Part shown: piece after piece, positions 1 through 9,062 of the stretch
Position numbering within the stretch: the first letter of the stretch is position 1
Layout of the letters: every line of letters begins with the position of its first letter
Source of the DNA: Rickettsia typhi
Lineage (GTDB): Bacteria > Pseudomonadota > Alphaproteobacteria > Rickettsiales > Rickettsiaceae
NCBI GenBank assembly: GCA_945878545.1
Contig: CAMCTQ010000001.1
Coordinates: forward strand, 1-33,018
Direction: 5' to 3'
Length of the DNA: 33,018 bases
The notes under the pieces: generated by a model
What the model saw: the letters and a program-made list of their open reading frames with translations, nothing else
The model's database searches: none
What the model was told of the DNA's origin: nothing
Program-made: the position numbers and the translations under genes

Positions 1-726
1 TCTGAATTTTCTGAAGCTAGTTCGGTTTATAAATTATTGGGCAGCGCTCCTGGATATGTAGGATTTGATCAAGGTGGAATGCTTACAGATGAGGTTGATA
101 AACATCCATATTCTGTTATATTATTTGATGAAATAGAAAAAGCTAATCATGAAATATATAATTTGCTTCTACAAATAATGGACGAGGGAGTACTTACAGA
201 CAGCACCGGTAAGAAAGTTAAATTTTTGCACTGTATTATTATTTTAACTAGTAATGTTTCTGTAAATAAAATAAAACCATCAATAGGATTTGGCAACGCT
301 CCTGATTTACATGACCATGATCAATTTGATATGGAAAATATTAATAGTGAGTTTAGTAGCGAATTTAGAAGTAGACTAGATAAAATAATCCTATTTAATC
401 CTATAGATACTATAATTGATAAAATAGTTGGAAAAAGTCTCCAAGAGTTAACATCTCAGCTTGCTATTAGGAAAGTTAGATTTTTAGTCAGCGATGCTGT
501 TAAACAGTATCTTGCAAAAAATTATAGTGTTACTAAAAGTGGCGCTAGGTCTCTTGACAGGATAATAGATACCCAAATAAAACAACATATAGCCGATGCA
601 ATCCTTTTTGGTAAACTTAGAAATGGTGGATTTGTTGAGATAGATTATTCTCAAAAACATAACAAAATTACCTTCAAGTTCACAGGCATCAATAAAAAGC
701 TTAATAAAGAACTTGAAACGAATTAA
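1..726 (+). CDS. clpA: ClpA, C-terminal part of the second ATPase domain (5' end outside window)
   Basis: ClpA is the hexameric AAA+ unfoldase that feeds substrates to ClpP protease in the cytosol. Frame 1 is open from the first base, so the gene begins upstream; the TTG at 37 is internal. The visible part holds the D2 module: a GSAPGYVGFDQGG pore-loop region, Walker [10 protein letters not shown], sensor-1 TSN, the SRLDKI arginine-finger segment, and the D2-small domain with GARSLDR. The order and the IGF stretch after sensor 1 fit ClpA better than ClpB, which is encoded separately at 19070-21643. The gene converges on argS with only 10 bases between the two stops, and no terminator is visible there. 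Confidence in the family is high; the N-domain and D1 cannot be judged. Confidence 0.9.
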   Translation, partial: SEFSEASSVYKLLGSAPGYVGFDQGGMLTDEVDKHPYSVILFDEIEKANHEIYNLLLQIMDEGVLTDSTGKKVKFLHCIIILTSNVSVNKIKPSIGFGNAPDLHDHDQFDMENINSEFSSEFRSRLDKIILFNPIDTIIDKIVGKSLQELTSQLAIRKVRFLVSDAVKQYLAKNYSVTKSGARSLDRIIDTQIKQHIADAILFGKLRNGGFVEIDYSQKHNKITFKFTGINKKLNKELETN

Positions 727-736
727 AATTTAAATA

Positions 737-2470
737 TTACATCTTATCCATAGGAACAACTCCTATGATTTCAAATCCACTAGCGATAATTTTTCTTATC
801 CCTTCTGCAAAAGCTAATCTTGCGGCAGTTAATTCTTTATTATCCTCTATATTAAATCGATAATCATTATTTTCCTTACCCAGGTTCCAAATAGAATGAA
901 ATCTGGAAGCAATATCAATTAGATAATACGCTATTTTTTGCGGTTCACGGGTTATCGCAGCTGATGATAAAACTTTCGGCCAAGAAGCAATTAATTTAAT
1001 TAATTGAATTTCTTCTTCAGAATTCAGAAGAGAAAGATTAAACTCCTGCTTCATAAAAATTTCATAAGCGGATGGAATAGTCTCCTTCGCCTTGGCTAAG
1101 ATAGATTTTGTTCTTACATGTGCATATTGCACATAGAATACGGGGTTATCTTTGGACTGTTCTTTGACTTTAGCAAAGTCAAAATCTAACGTCATATCAT
1201 TTCTACGGGTAAGCATAATAAAGCGAATAATATCTTTACCAACATCATTTATTACGTCACTGACAGTCATGAAATTCCCACTTCTTTTTGACATTTTTAT
1301 TGGTTCATTTCCTTTTACAAAATTAACCAACTGACTAGTACGAACATCACTCTTTACTTTTCCAGCACCAAGGGCCTCAATAACCGCTTTTATTCTTTTA
1401 ACATAGCCACTATGATCAGCTCCTAGTATGTAGATCAGACAATCAAAACCACGATCTATCTTATCCTTAGCATAAGCAAAGTCAGCAGCCAAATAAGACC
1501 AAGAACCATCACTTTTCTGTATTGGTCTATCTTGATCATCACCATAATTAGATGATCTTAGAAGTAATTGTTCTTTTTCTTCCCAATTTTCATCTATTTT
1601 TCCTTTTGGCGGAGGTAGAACACCACGGTATATTAATCCCATTTTAGTTAGTATAGCAACTGCTTCATCTATCTTGCCGTTATCATGCAAACTTTGCTCT
1701 GAAGTAAAAACATCGTGTTTGACACCAAGTTTTTGAAGATCAAGCTTAATCAATTCTAGCATCTCAGAAATTGCAATTTTTTTCAGTTTCTTGCGCATCG
1801 AATTTTCATCCATTTCAAGTAGCGTGGATTTGTATTCCAATGCTAGTTTTTTACCTAAAACAGCTAGATACTCACCTGGATATAGTCCTTCAGGAATTAC
1901 TGCCTTTACACCATTTAGTGCTTCTTTATATCGAATTATCAAACTATCAACAAGTGTATCAATTTGCGATCCCGCATCATTAACATAATACTCTTTAGTG
2001 ACGTCGTAACCGCATTCCTTTAAAATATTTGCTAGTACATCTCCATAGATTGCACCTCTTGCATGCCCAATATGCATAGGCCCAGTTGGGTTAGCAGAAA
2101 CATATTCAATGTTTACTTTTTCTCCTTTACCAACATTAACTTCCCAAAAATCTTTATCATTATTAAGTATACTTTTGATGCAACCATGCCATTTTTCTGC
2201 CTTTATAGTAAAGTTGATAAAACCAGGGCCCGCAACTTCTATGTGAGCAATGTATGGTATATTACTTAATGACTCCTTGAATCTGATTGCTATTTCTCTA
2301 GGATTCCCACCATTTTTTGCCGCAATCAACATTGCTATATTAGTAGAAATATCACCATTTAATGGATCTTTTGGAGCCTCCAAAGTTGTCTGACTCCAAA
2401 TTTCTAGATCTGAACAGATTTGAAAACATTGATTCTTAAGATCTGCTCTTAATTCCTTAAATATATTCAT
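737..2470 (-). CDS. argS: Arginyl-tRNA synthetase
   Basis: This class I synthetase charges tRNA-Arg with arginine in the cytosol. The 577-residue length is normal. The N-terminal additional domain covers about residues 1-110. The HIGH signature is intact at 133-136, after SANPTGPM. The KMSKS loop reads KMSKR at 392-396, a common variant. The anticodon-binding DALR domain follows from about residue 450, beginning near FYVQYAHVR. The start overlaps the dgt stop by 4 bases (ATGA, 2467-2470), so translation is probably coupled to dgt. A tRNA-Arg(ACG) gene, one of its substrates, is at 29908. Nothing looks damaged. Confidence 0.97.
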   Translation of the reverse strand: MNIFKELRADLKNQCFQICSDLEIWSQTTLEAPKDPLNGDISTNIAMLIAAKNGGNPREIAIRFKESLSNIPYIAHIEVAGPGFINFTIKAEKWHGCIKSILNNDKDFWEVNVGKGEKVNIEYVSANPTGPMHIGHARGAIYGDVLANILKECGYDVTKEYYVNDAGSQIDTLVDSLIIRYKEALNGVKAVIPEGLYPGEYLAVLGKKLALEYKSTLLEMDENSMRKKLKKIAISEMLELIKLDLQKLGVKHDVFTSEQSLHDNGKIDEAVAILTKMGLIYRGVLPPPKGKIDENWEEKEQLLLRSSNYGDDQDRPIQKSDGSWSYLAADFAYAKDKIDRGFDCLIYILGADHSGYVKRIKAVIEALGAGKVKSDVRTSQLVNFVKGNEPIKMSKRSGNFMTVSDVINDVGKDIIRFIMLTRRNDMTLDFDFAKVKEQSKDNPVFYVQYAHVRTKSILAKAKETIPSAYEIFMKQEFNLSLLNSEEEIQLIKLIASWPKVLSSAAITREPQKIAYYLIDIASRFHSIWNLGKENNDYRFNIEDNKELTAARLAFAEGIRKIIASGFEIIGVVPMDKM

Positions 2471-3630
2471 AGATCAGCATTCGCAAATTTTAAATTATAA
2501 AATGATTGATATTGCTTTATTGCATATCTATCAGTCATACCAGCTATATAGTCAGCTATTATAGACATTTTTGAATTATTTACATCATCTTTTATCATTT
2601 CAAGCCAGCTAAAGGGTAGCAAGTTTATATTTTCATCATATAATTTAAAAAGACTCTTAACAATATTTTGGCATTGGAGTGTAACAGATACAACCCGGTG
2701 ATGTTTATAGACTTTTCTAAACAAAAACCCTTTAATAAGCTTAATTTCGTTGATAGTATCTTCGGTAAATTCTACTAATGGACATCCTAAATCCCGTATA
2801 TCTAATTCGGTTTTAATTTTGTGTCTCTTAATATTGTATCTTGTTTGTGACAAAAGACTCTCTATTAAATGATGTGTTAACTTTCTTGAAACCTCATAAA
2901 TTAACCGCGAGTTATCTATATCTTTATATTCGCTTTTAACACTATGAATATATTTATCTATAATCTCTATTTCTTCAAGATCCTTATATGTGATAATCTC
3001 AGCTCCTATACTATCTTCTAGATCATGAGTAGTATAAGCAATATCATCAGAAAGAGAAGCTACTTGAGATTCCGCAGAAGAGTATTTCTTTAAGTCGAGA
3101 GAATTTATCGCATCGTAATCCCTAATATATTTGGACAGATCTTTTTCAGGCAGGGGACCATTATGCTTTATAATTCCCTCAAGAACTTCCCAAGTCAAAT
3201 TTAAGCCATTATATGCTGCATATTTATGCTCTAAATATGTTAGGATTTTAAAGGAATGAGCATTATGAGAAAAACCACCATAATCCTTCATGCATTCGTT
3301 GAGAGATTCCTCACCAGCATGTCCAAAGGGTGAATGACCAAGATCATGGGCAAGACCAACGGCTTCTGCCAAATCATCAGATAAATTAAGAGCTTTACAT
3401 AAAGATCTTGCAATAGAAGACACTTCTACCGAATGAGTAAGACGATTCCTATAATGATCACCTTCATGATTAACAAATACCTGTGTTTTGTACTGTAACC
3501 TTTTAAAAGAATTAGAATGAATTATGCGATCCCGATCTCTTTCAAATTCATTTCTGTACGGTGTTGATTTTTCAGGGTATATCCTTCCCTTTGTTTTGTC
3601 TGGGATACATGCGTATTTTTCAAGCATCAT
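2467..3630 (-). CDS. dgt: dGTPase-like HD-domain deoxynucleoside triphosphate triphosphohydrolase
   Basis: Members of this family hydrolyse dNTPs to deoxynucleoside plus triphosphate and help set the dNTP pool. The 387-residue protein keeps the HD metal site: His66 in RLTHS, His95-Asp96 in AHDLGHSPFGHAGE, and an Asp near 195-196 in LSDDIAY. The length matches the short alphaproteobacterial type. The first two codons are both ATG (3628-3630 and 3625-3627), so the exact start is open by one codon. A promoter candidate lies 50-80 bases upstream (3679-3707), and argS follows with a 4-base overlap, so dgt-argS is likely one transcript. Substrate specificity (dGTP or general) cannot be read from the sequence. 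Confidence 0.92.
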   Translation of the reverse strand: MMLEKYACIPDKTKGRIYPEKSTPYRNEFERDRDRIIHSNSFKRLQYKTQVFVNHEGDHYRNRLTHSVEVSSIARSLCKALNLSDDLAEAVGLAHDLGHSPFGHAGEESLNECMKDYGGFSHNAHSFKILTYLEHKYAAYNGLNLTWEVLEGIIKHNGPLPEKDLSKYIRDYDAINSLDLKKYSSAESQVASLSDDIAYTTHDLEDSIGAEIITYKDLEEIEIIDKYIHSVKSEYKDIDNSRLIYEVSRKLTHHLIESLLSQTRYNIKRHKIKTELDIRDLGCPLVEFTEDTINEIKLIKGFLFRKVYKHHRVVSVTLQCQNIVKSLFKLYDENINLLPFSWLEMIKDDVNNSKMSIIADYIAGMTDRYAIKQYQSFYNLKFANADL

Positions 3631-3678
3631 TTTTCTCTCATTGGAGTTTTATATTTCTAATAGGAACATTCAAGTAAG

Positions 3679-3707
3679 AATATATTAGGATACAGCTCTA
3701 TATTCAA
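3679..3707 (-). promoter_or_regulatory. Sigma-70-type promoter candidate for dgt-argS
   Basis: On the minus strand TTGAAT (3702-3707) and TATATT (3679-3684) are separated by exactly 17 bases. They lie in the 123-base gap between mrdA and dgt. Transcription would start near 3672, giving a leader of about 40 bases. The region is AT-rich, so a chance match is possible. Confidence 0.45.
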
Positions 3708-3753
3708 TTGCTTTCTTTAAAGTTACTCGCGTTTTTGAACAATTTAAGATAAG

Positions 3754-5538
3754 CTATAGAGGATATTTCTCTAAAACTTGTTCTAATATTGCTTTTGCTA
3801 TGGGAGCAGCAGCCTTTCCCCCTCCTCCTCCATGATCGTAATACACTGTAACAGCATATTTAGGATTTTCTGAAGGAGCATATCCAGTAAAAATCGCGTG
3901 ATTTCTTCTATTCCACGCTATATCAGATCTACTAAGGTCATCATCCGTATTTTTCTTTGCTACTACTTGAGCAGTACCAGTCTTACCTGACAGGTGTATT
4001 TCATTATGATCCAACTTAGCTGAGTAACCAGTACCACCAAGCGTATTAACAGTACTATACATTGCCTCTTTTAAAAAACTCACGTGATCATTGTTTAAAT
4101 TAAGCTGAATATAATCTGCTTTAGATCTAGCAACTTTTGGTGTATACAATTTGCCATCAGTCGCGATCGCTGTTATGAACCTTACTAATTGCATCGGCGT
4201 ACAAAGTAAAAACCCTTGTCCAATAGATAAATTAAAAGTATCTCCTAGTGACCATTTAGTATTAAACTCGCGTTTTTTCCATTCTAAAGTGGGAACAAAC
4301 CCAGCAAGTTCAGAAGGTAAGTCAATACCAGTTTTTGATCCAAAACCAAATTTTTGAGCTGTAGCAATAATTTTTTCAGGCCCTATAAGCCGTGCAATCT
4401 CAAACATATAAATGTTACATGAGTACTTTATTGCATCATGCATACTTAAAGAACCGTGACCAGTTCTTTTTGCACATCTAAAACTATTCACTCCAAGAGC
4501 TGGTCCACCGTTGCAATGTATCATATGAGAAGAGTCTATCCCTGACTCAAGAGCCGCCAAAATAGTAATCAACTTGAATATTGAACCAGGAGGATAAAGA
4601 CTATGAATTGTTTTGTTTATAAGTGGTTTATGCGGGTTTTGAAGTAAATCAGTCCAATATTTGGTTGATAGAAAATTGAAATTATTTGGGTTATAAGATG
4701 GTGTAGAACTAGAAGCTAGTATACTACCATCTGAGCAATCCATAACGATAGCACTACAACCTTTAGCATTCAAGTAAGGAGTGATGTTTTTTTGTAACTC
4801 GGCATCAATATTTAAATATAGCCCATCACCTCCTATAGGCTGGTTTTCTGATAACTCTCTGACATACTTCCCATGCGCATTAATCTCAACTTGTTTATAC
4901 CCAAATTCACCTCTCAAAATGTCCTCGTAAAACTTTTCTATACCATTTTTACCAACTCTAAAATTTTCATCTACAAAATCAAGCCCCTCTCTTTTTGTAC
5001 TTTTCTCAGTCTTACCCATATAACCAAGCAAATGCACTGTATCTTCTCCATATTTATAAAATCTAATATTTCCAGTATCAACAAATAATGATTTTAGAAC
5101 TTCCCTACGTTCTTCTATAACTGAGACTTGTTGCCAACTGAGGCAATCTATTATTAACGCGGGTACTCTTCTTCCAGCCTTTTTTACTCTATTGGTAACT
5201 TCTTTAATTTGGTCACTATCTAATTCAAGAACTTCTATAATAATCTTCACTTCTTCTTCAAAAGATGAATTAACATTTTTATCCAATAACAATCTAAAAC
5301 ACGTATTATTCTTAGCAATGATTTGCATATCTTTGTCATAAATTTGGCCTCTAGCAGGCGAAATAATAATCATTTTAATACGATTTTGATCAGAAAGCGT
5401 TTTGTATTCATTTTTTTTTATGAACTGCATGTAAAACATTCTTCCCGCAAGCAAGAATAACAGACCAAGCTTTCCTGCTCCAATAATGAAAGTACGTCTT
5501 GAAATGAGGTGCCCTTCTATAGTGCTTTTATCTAACAT
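3754..5538 (-). CDS. mrdA: Penicillin-binding protein 2, elongasome transpeptidase
   Basis: PBP2 cross-links peptidoglycan in the lateral wall as partner of the glycosyltransferase RodA. The 594-residue protein has a short cytoplasmic tail, one membrane anchor (about residues 17-36), a pedestal domain with the SPARGQIYD segment, and the transpeptidase domain. All three penicillin-binding motifs are present: SxxK as SIFK at 319-322, SxN as SCN at 373-375, and KTG at 519-521. mreD ends only 2 bases upstream and rodA lies before that, so this is the last gene of a kinase-rodA-mreD-mrdA unit. Intact PBP2 shows that the organism still makes peptidoglycan, or did until recently. No clear terminator follows. 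Confidence 0.96.
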   Translation of the reverse strand: MLDKSTIEGHLISRRTFIIGAGKLGLLFLLAGRMFYMQFIKKNEYKTLSDQNRIKMIIISPARGQIYDKDMQIIAKNNTCFRLLLDKNVNSSFEEEVKIIIEVLELDSDQIKEVTNRVKKAGRRVPALIIDCLSWQQVSVIEERREVLKSLFVDTGNIRFYKYGEDTVHLLGYMGKTEKSTKREGLDFVDENFRVGKNGIEKFYEDILRGEFGYKQVEINAHGKYVRELSENQPIGGDGLYLNIDAELQKNITPYLNAKGCSAIVMDCSDGSILASSSTPSYNPNNFNFLSTKYWTDLLQNPHKPLINKTIHSLYPPGSIFKLITILAALESGIDSSHMIHCNGGPALGVNSFRCAKRTGHGSLSMHDAIKYSCNIYMFEIARLIGPEKIIATAQKFGFGSKTGIDLPSELAGFVPTLEWKKREFNTKWSLGDTFNLSIGQGFLLCTPMQLVRFITAIATDGKLYTPKVARSKADYIQLNLNNDHVSFLKEAMYSTVNTLGGTGYSAKLDHNEIHLSGKTGTAQVVAKKNTDDDLSRSDIAWNRRNHAIFTGYAPSENPKYAVTVYYDHGGGGGKAAAPIAKAILEQVLEKYPL

Positions 5539-5540
5539 AA

Positions 5541-6047
5541 TTAAACATATTTAGCTAATGCAGTGAAAGGTCTGTGAATCAAGAATCTTAATACAGGATA
5601 CGATAGAATTGTTGTGATATAATAAAAATAGATTGATAACCCTTCAAAACTATAATCATTCCTTGTTAAGAAAATGAGGTACCTAAAATTTATAACAAAA
5701 AAACTATATATACAAAACCCCAATATATTTGTTACCTCATCTTTTAAAACAAACCACCGATTTGTATAACCTAGGAGTGCATTCGAAGTAATAAAAACAA
5801 ACGAGTTTGAGCCAATAGGCATTTGATAAATTTGATCTATTATGATACCAATTATAAACAGTAACCAATACTGTACTTTGGAATAACTGGAGAAGTAGTA
5901 AAGGATTACTATATCGATAGCAGGAAAAATCTCACCGAATATATTGACTAGATTCAACGTATGCAATTTCAGCGGCACCAAGCAGAACAAAAAAATGTAA
6001 ACTCCAAAAATGAGAGTTAACAATAATCTTGCTGTTAATTTGTACAT
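5541..6047 (-). CDS. mreD: Rod-shape determining membrane protein MreD
   Basis: MreD is a small inner-membrane part of the elongasome. The 168-residue protein is almost wholly hydrophobic, with about five membrane segments, which is the usual size and plan. Sequence is poorly conserved in this family, so the call leans on length, hydrophobic pattern and position between rodA and mrdA. It is separated from mrdA by 2 bases and from rodA by 93. The usual partners mreB and mreC are not in this window, so the cluster is split compared with the common mreBCD-mrdA-rodA order. Confidence 0.85.
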   Translation of the reverse strand: MYKLTARLLLTLIFGVYIFLFCLVPLKLHTLNLVNIFGEIFPAIDIVILYYFSSYSKVQYWLLFIIGIIIDQIYQMPIGSNSFVFITSNALLGYTNRWFVLKDEVTNILGFCIYSFFVINFRYLIFLTRNDYSFEGLSIYFYYITTILSYPVLRFLIHRPFTALAKYV

Positions 6048-6140
6048 AATTTAGCTCAAAAATATCTATATACTTATTAAAAATTAAAAGATCTATAAAA
6101 AATAACTTTTTTAGGCGTGACCAAATATTTTCAATAGACT

Positions 6141-7250
6141 TTATACATTATTATGTTGATGCACACCAGCATTCATAATTAAACCAAAACTAATAAGCAT
6201 CGTTACCATCATTGTACCACCGTATGAAACAAAAGGTAGTGGAACTCCAACTACTGGCATCATACCCATCACCATTGCTATGTTAATAAATACATGACTA
6301 AAAAATATTGATGTTAAACCCACTACCATCAATTTTGTAAATGTTGATTTAGAGTTAATTGCAACTGCAAGAGAGCTCACGATCAGCATGAAGTATAGCA
6401 TTAACAGAATCAAGCCACCTATAAACCCAAGTTCTTCTGTTAAGAAAGAAAAAATAAAGTCGGTTTCATATTCTGGTAAAAAACTTAAATGACTCTGTGT
6501 ACCATTTAACAAACCTTTACCAAAAAATCCACCAGATCCTATAGCTATTTTTGACTGAATAATATTATATCCAGCCCCAAGTGGCTCTCTTCCCGGATCT
6601 AAGAAAATTAAAACACGGTTTTTTTGGTAAGTATGTAATAAAGACCAAATAACTGGTAGGGATACTAAGCAGCCAACACCGACAATAACAAAATATAATG
6701 TTCTGACCCCTATAGCAAAGAAAATTATAGTTGCAACTATAATAGTAATGATTCCAGTTCCAAGATCTGGTTGTTTTATCATTAGAGCCACTGGAATTAA
6801 TACTCCAATAATCGGAATAATTAAGTTAGTAATTGAAAGAATATTTTGATTTTGGTTACTATGAAAATATCTGGCAAGCATTAATACTATAGCTATCTTA
6901 GCTGGCTCAGATGGTTGAATATGAAAAATGCCTAAATCGATCCATCTAGTCGCTCCCATTGCAGTTTTACCAGCAATTGTTACAGTAACCAAAAGTAATA
7001 AGACAACAAAATATAGTAAATATGAAAATTTATATATAAATCTAGTATCTATTAACGAGATTATTAAAGAAAAAGGCATAAAAATACAAAAGATTATTAT
7101 TTGTCTATATGCCCATGGTTCTATTTGCCCGCCTGCCGCTGAGTAAAGAATTACAAAACCATAAATACAGATTATAGTTATAAAAAATAGCACAGAAATA
7201 GGTATCTTTTGTAATTTAATTAAAAATCTTTCTTTTATAGAATAATCCAT
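6141..7250 (-). CDS. rodA: RodA, SEDS-family peptidoglycan glycosyltransferase
   Basis: RodA polymerises lipid II into glycan strands in the elongasome, working with PBP2. The 369-residue protein has about ten membrane segments. SEDS hallmarks are visible: GATRWIDLGIFHIQPSEPAK (about 99-118), the extracellular PEYETDFIF with the likely catalytic Asp264, and GVPLPFVSYGG near the C-terminus. Length and the TDFIF motif separate it from FtsW only in part; the neighbours mreD and mrdA decide for RodA. The start lies 3 bases after the stop of the upstream histidine kinase gene, so the two are almost surely co-transcribed. Confidence 0.95.
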   Translation of the reverse strand: MDYSIKERFLIKLQKIPISVLFFITIICIYGFVILYSAAGGQIEPWAYRQIIIFCIFMPFSLIISLIDTRFIYKFSYLLYFVVLLLLVTVTIAGKTAMGATRWIDLGIFHIQPSEPAKIAIVLMLARYFHSNQNQNILSITNLIIPIIGVLIPVALMIKQPDLGTGIITIIVATIIFFAIGVRTLYFVIVGVGCLVSLPVIWSLLHTYQKNRVLIFLDPGREPLGAGYNIIQSKIAIGSGGFFGKGLLNGTQSHLSFLPEYETDFIFSFLTEELGFIGGLILLMLYFMLIVSSLAVAINSKSTFTKLMVVGLTSIFFSHVFINIAMVMGMMPVVGVPLPFVSYGGTMMVTMLISFGLIMNAGVHQHNNV

Positions 7251-7253
7251 TTT

Positions 7254-9044
7254 TTAGTTTTTTTCTTTAATATAAACAATTTTGAATTTAGGGAAAATGA
7301 TTTTTACAGTCGTTCCTTTACCATCAATACTATGTATATCCAACATTGCTTCATGAGCATCTAATAGCATTTTTACTATAGGCAAACCAAGACCATATGA
7401 GCCACCTTTCTGATAATCTTGTTTATTAATAGTCCCATATTTGCTTAGAGCAATGGGTATTTCTTCTTCTTTCATTCCTATACCTTGATCAGCTATTGTC
7501 ACTAACATCTGACCTTCGTACATTTTTGCAGATATGGTAATAGTAGTGTTTTCATTAGAATACTTAATACTATTATTAATTAGATTATCCATTACTTGTG
7601 TAATTCTTCTTTTGTCACAAATCAATAATGGTAGTTGCGGTTCAAAATCAGTCACTACAGAGATATTTTTTTTTCCAGAATGAAACTTCGCAACTTGAAT
7701 TATTATATCCTGTATTTTATTCAAAGAATTTACTATTTTAAATTGACCTTCAAGTATTTGATTCTCATCTAAAATATCGGTAATAAAATCAAGGATTACT
7801 TGTGCATTACTATGAATCCCTTCAACATATTTAGTATATTTTGCTGGCATATGACCAAATAGCTCTTTGGACATAACCTCAGAACCGGTAAGAATAAAAC
7901 CGAGCGGAGATCTTATCTCGTGAGCTGTAAAAGCAAGAAAATTAGTTTTTGCTTTAGTCGCATTATTTGCTAAAATCGTTGCTTTTTCAGCTTTTGTTCT
8001 AAGCGAAGTTTCTCTTTTATAAATCGAAATAATAATTACTAATGAAACACCAGCAAGAAGACCAACTTCAAGAAATTTTTTCGTAATACTGTAAAGTATA
8101 TCGTCTTTTATAAAGTTATTGTCAATATTAACAATAACAGTAAAGGGAAGATTGTCTAATGGCTTTATAAAATAATTTAACCCATTAACCATATCAAGAT
8201 ATGAATGACTTTGCCTACGATTTTCCGGACTCAAATTTTGTCCCTTCAAAATTTGTAACAGATAAGAAGATAGCTCACCGCTACTAAGTACAATTTTGTC
8301 TATTTGTGGCTTCGATTTAGCAACGATATTAAGATTTTCGTCAATAATTACAAAATTAATACTTGAATCTTTTTTACGTTCATTGAGGTTTCTAATCATT
8401 GTATCAATATCATAACTAAGGACTACTGCTCCAATAAATTGACCCATTTCTTCATCAAAAATTGTATCTACTAATTTTAAACTATAAGTTTTATCAATAC
8501 CTTTATTAATACGAAAAACTATATTATCTCTCCCTTCCTTATTAATAGTCATTTTATTAACTATATCTTCCACAAAATGTAACTTCTTTGGCTCTTTCAT
8601 AATACCATCTACACTTGTTACCAGCTCATGAAAATTATTATTTACCCAACTGTATTTACGCCATCCAAATAATAAATTAAATTTTTGTGATTGAAAATGA
8701 ACTTGCAGTGTATCCTTAATATATTCTAAATTTCGAGGATGCGCTTCAACGTTCTTGCTTATTAATTCAATGAAATATTTAGAATAACTTAATTGATCTG
8801 ATATAACCATACTTAACAAGGTCGATTCAGTTGCCATTCCTTTAAGTATTCTAGACTTGTGACTAGAATATATTCTGATAAAATTAACTAAAGTTAAAAT
8901 CACAACCATAGTTATCACTATAAACGTTATCATCTGAATGTTTACAGTGTAATCAATAGTTTGTTTTTCCAGCTTCTCTTCGTCAAAATTCATAAATTGT
9001 TTTTTATTATTAATTTGATATTGTAGAATGATGAATTCTAACAT
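7254..9044 (-). CDS. Membrane sensor histidine kinase, PleC/DivJ-like
   Basis: This is a two-component sensor kinase. It has a first membrane segment (about 37-58), a periplasmic sensing region of about 265 residues that looks like a Cache-type domain, a second membrane segment (about 325-342), then HisKA and HATPase_c. The phospho-accepting His375 lies in TAHEIRSPLGF; the N-box is DNLINNSIKYS, G1 is DQGIGM (519-524) and G2 is GSYGLGL (548-554). All are intact, so it should be active. No response regulator is adjacent. The start is uncertain: the ATG at 9044 leaves only 18 bases to the divergent cysS, while Met18 (8993) leaves 69; neither has a good ribosome site. It precedes rodA by 3 bases. 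The PleC/DivJ label comes from the HisKA sequence style and is not proven. Confidence 0.88.
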   Translation of the reverse strand: MLEFIILQYQINNKKQFMNFDEEKLEKQTIDYTVNIQMITFIVITMVVILTLVNFIRIYSSHKSRILKGMATESTLLSMVISDQLSYSKYFIELISKNVEAHPRNLEYIKDTLQVHFQSQKFNLLFGWRKYSWVNNNFHELVTSVDGIMKEPKKLHFVEDIVNKMTINKEGRDNIVFRINKGIDKTYSLKLVDTIFDEEMGQFIGAVVLSYDIDTMIRNLNERKKDSSINFVIIDENLNIVAKSKPQIDKIVLSSGELSSYLLQILKGQNLSPENRRQSHSYLDMVNGLNYFIKPLDNLPFTVIVNIDNNFIKDDILYSITKKFLEVGLLAGVSLVIIISIYKRETSLRTKAEKATILANNATKAKTNFLAFTAHEIRSPLGFILTGSEVMSKELFGHMPAKYTKYVEGIHSNAQVILDFITDILDENQILEGQFKIVNSLNKIQDIIIQVAKFHSGKKNISVVTDFEPQLPLLICDKRRITQVMDNLINNSIKYSNENTTITISAKMYEGQMLVTIADQGIGMKEEEIPIALSKYGTINKQDYQKGGSYGLGLPIVKMLLDAHEAMLDIHSIDGKGTTVKIIFPKFKIVYIKEKN

Positions 9045-9062
9045 TTATGTTCACTTTAAAAT

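Noticed and set aside
4075..4092. Third CACGTG core, as a possible parS
   Set aside because: The flanks (AACT before, ATCA after) do not match TGTTN/NAACA, and it lies inside mrdA far from parAB.
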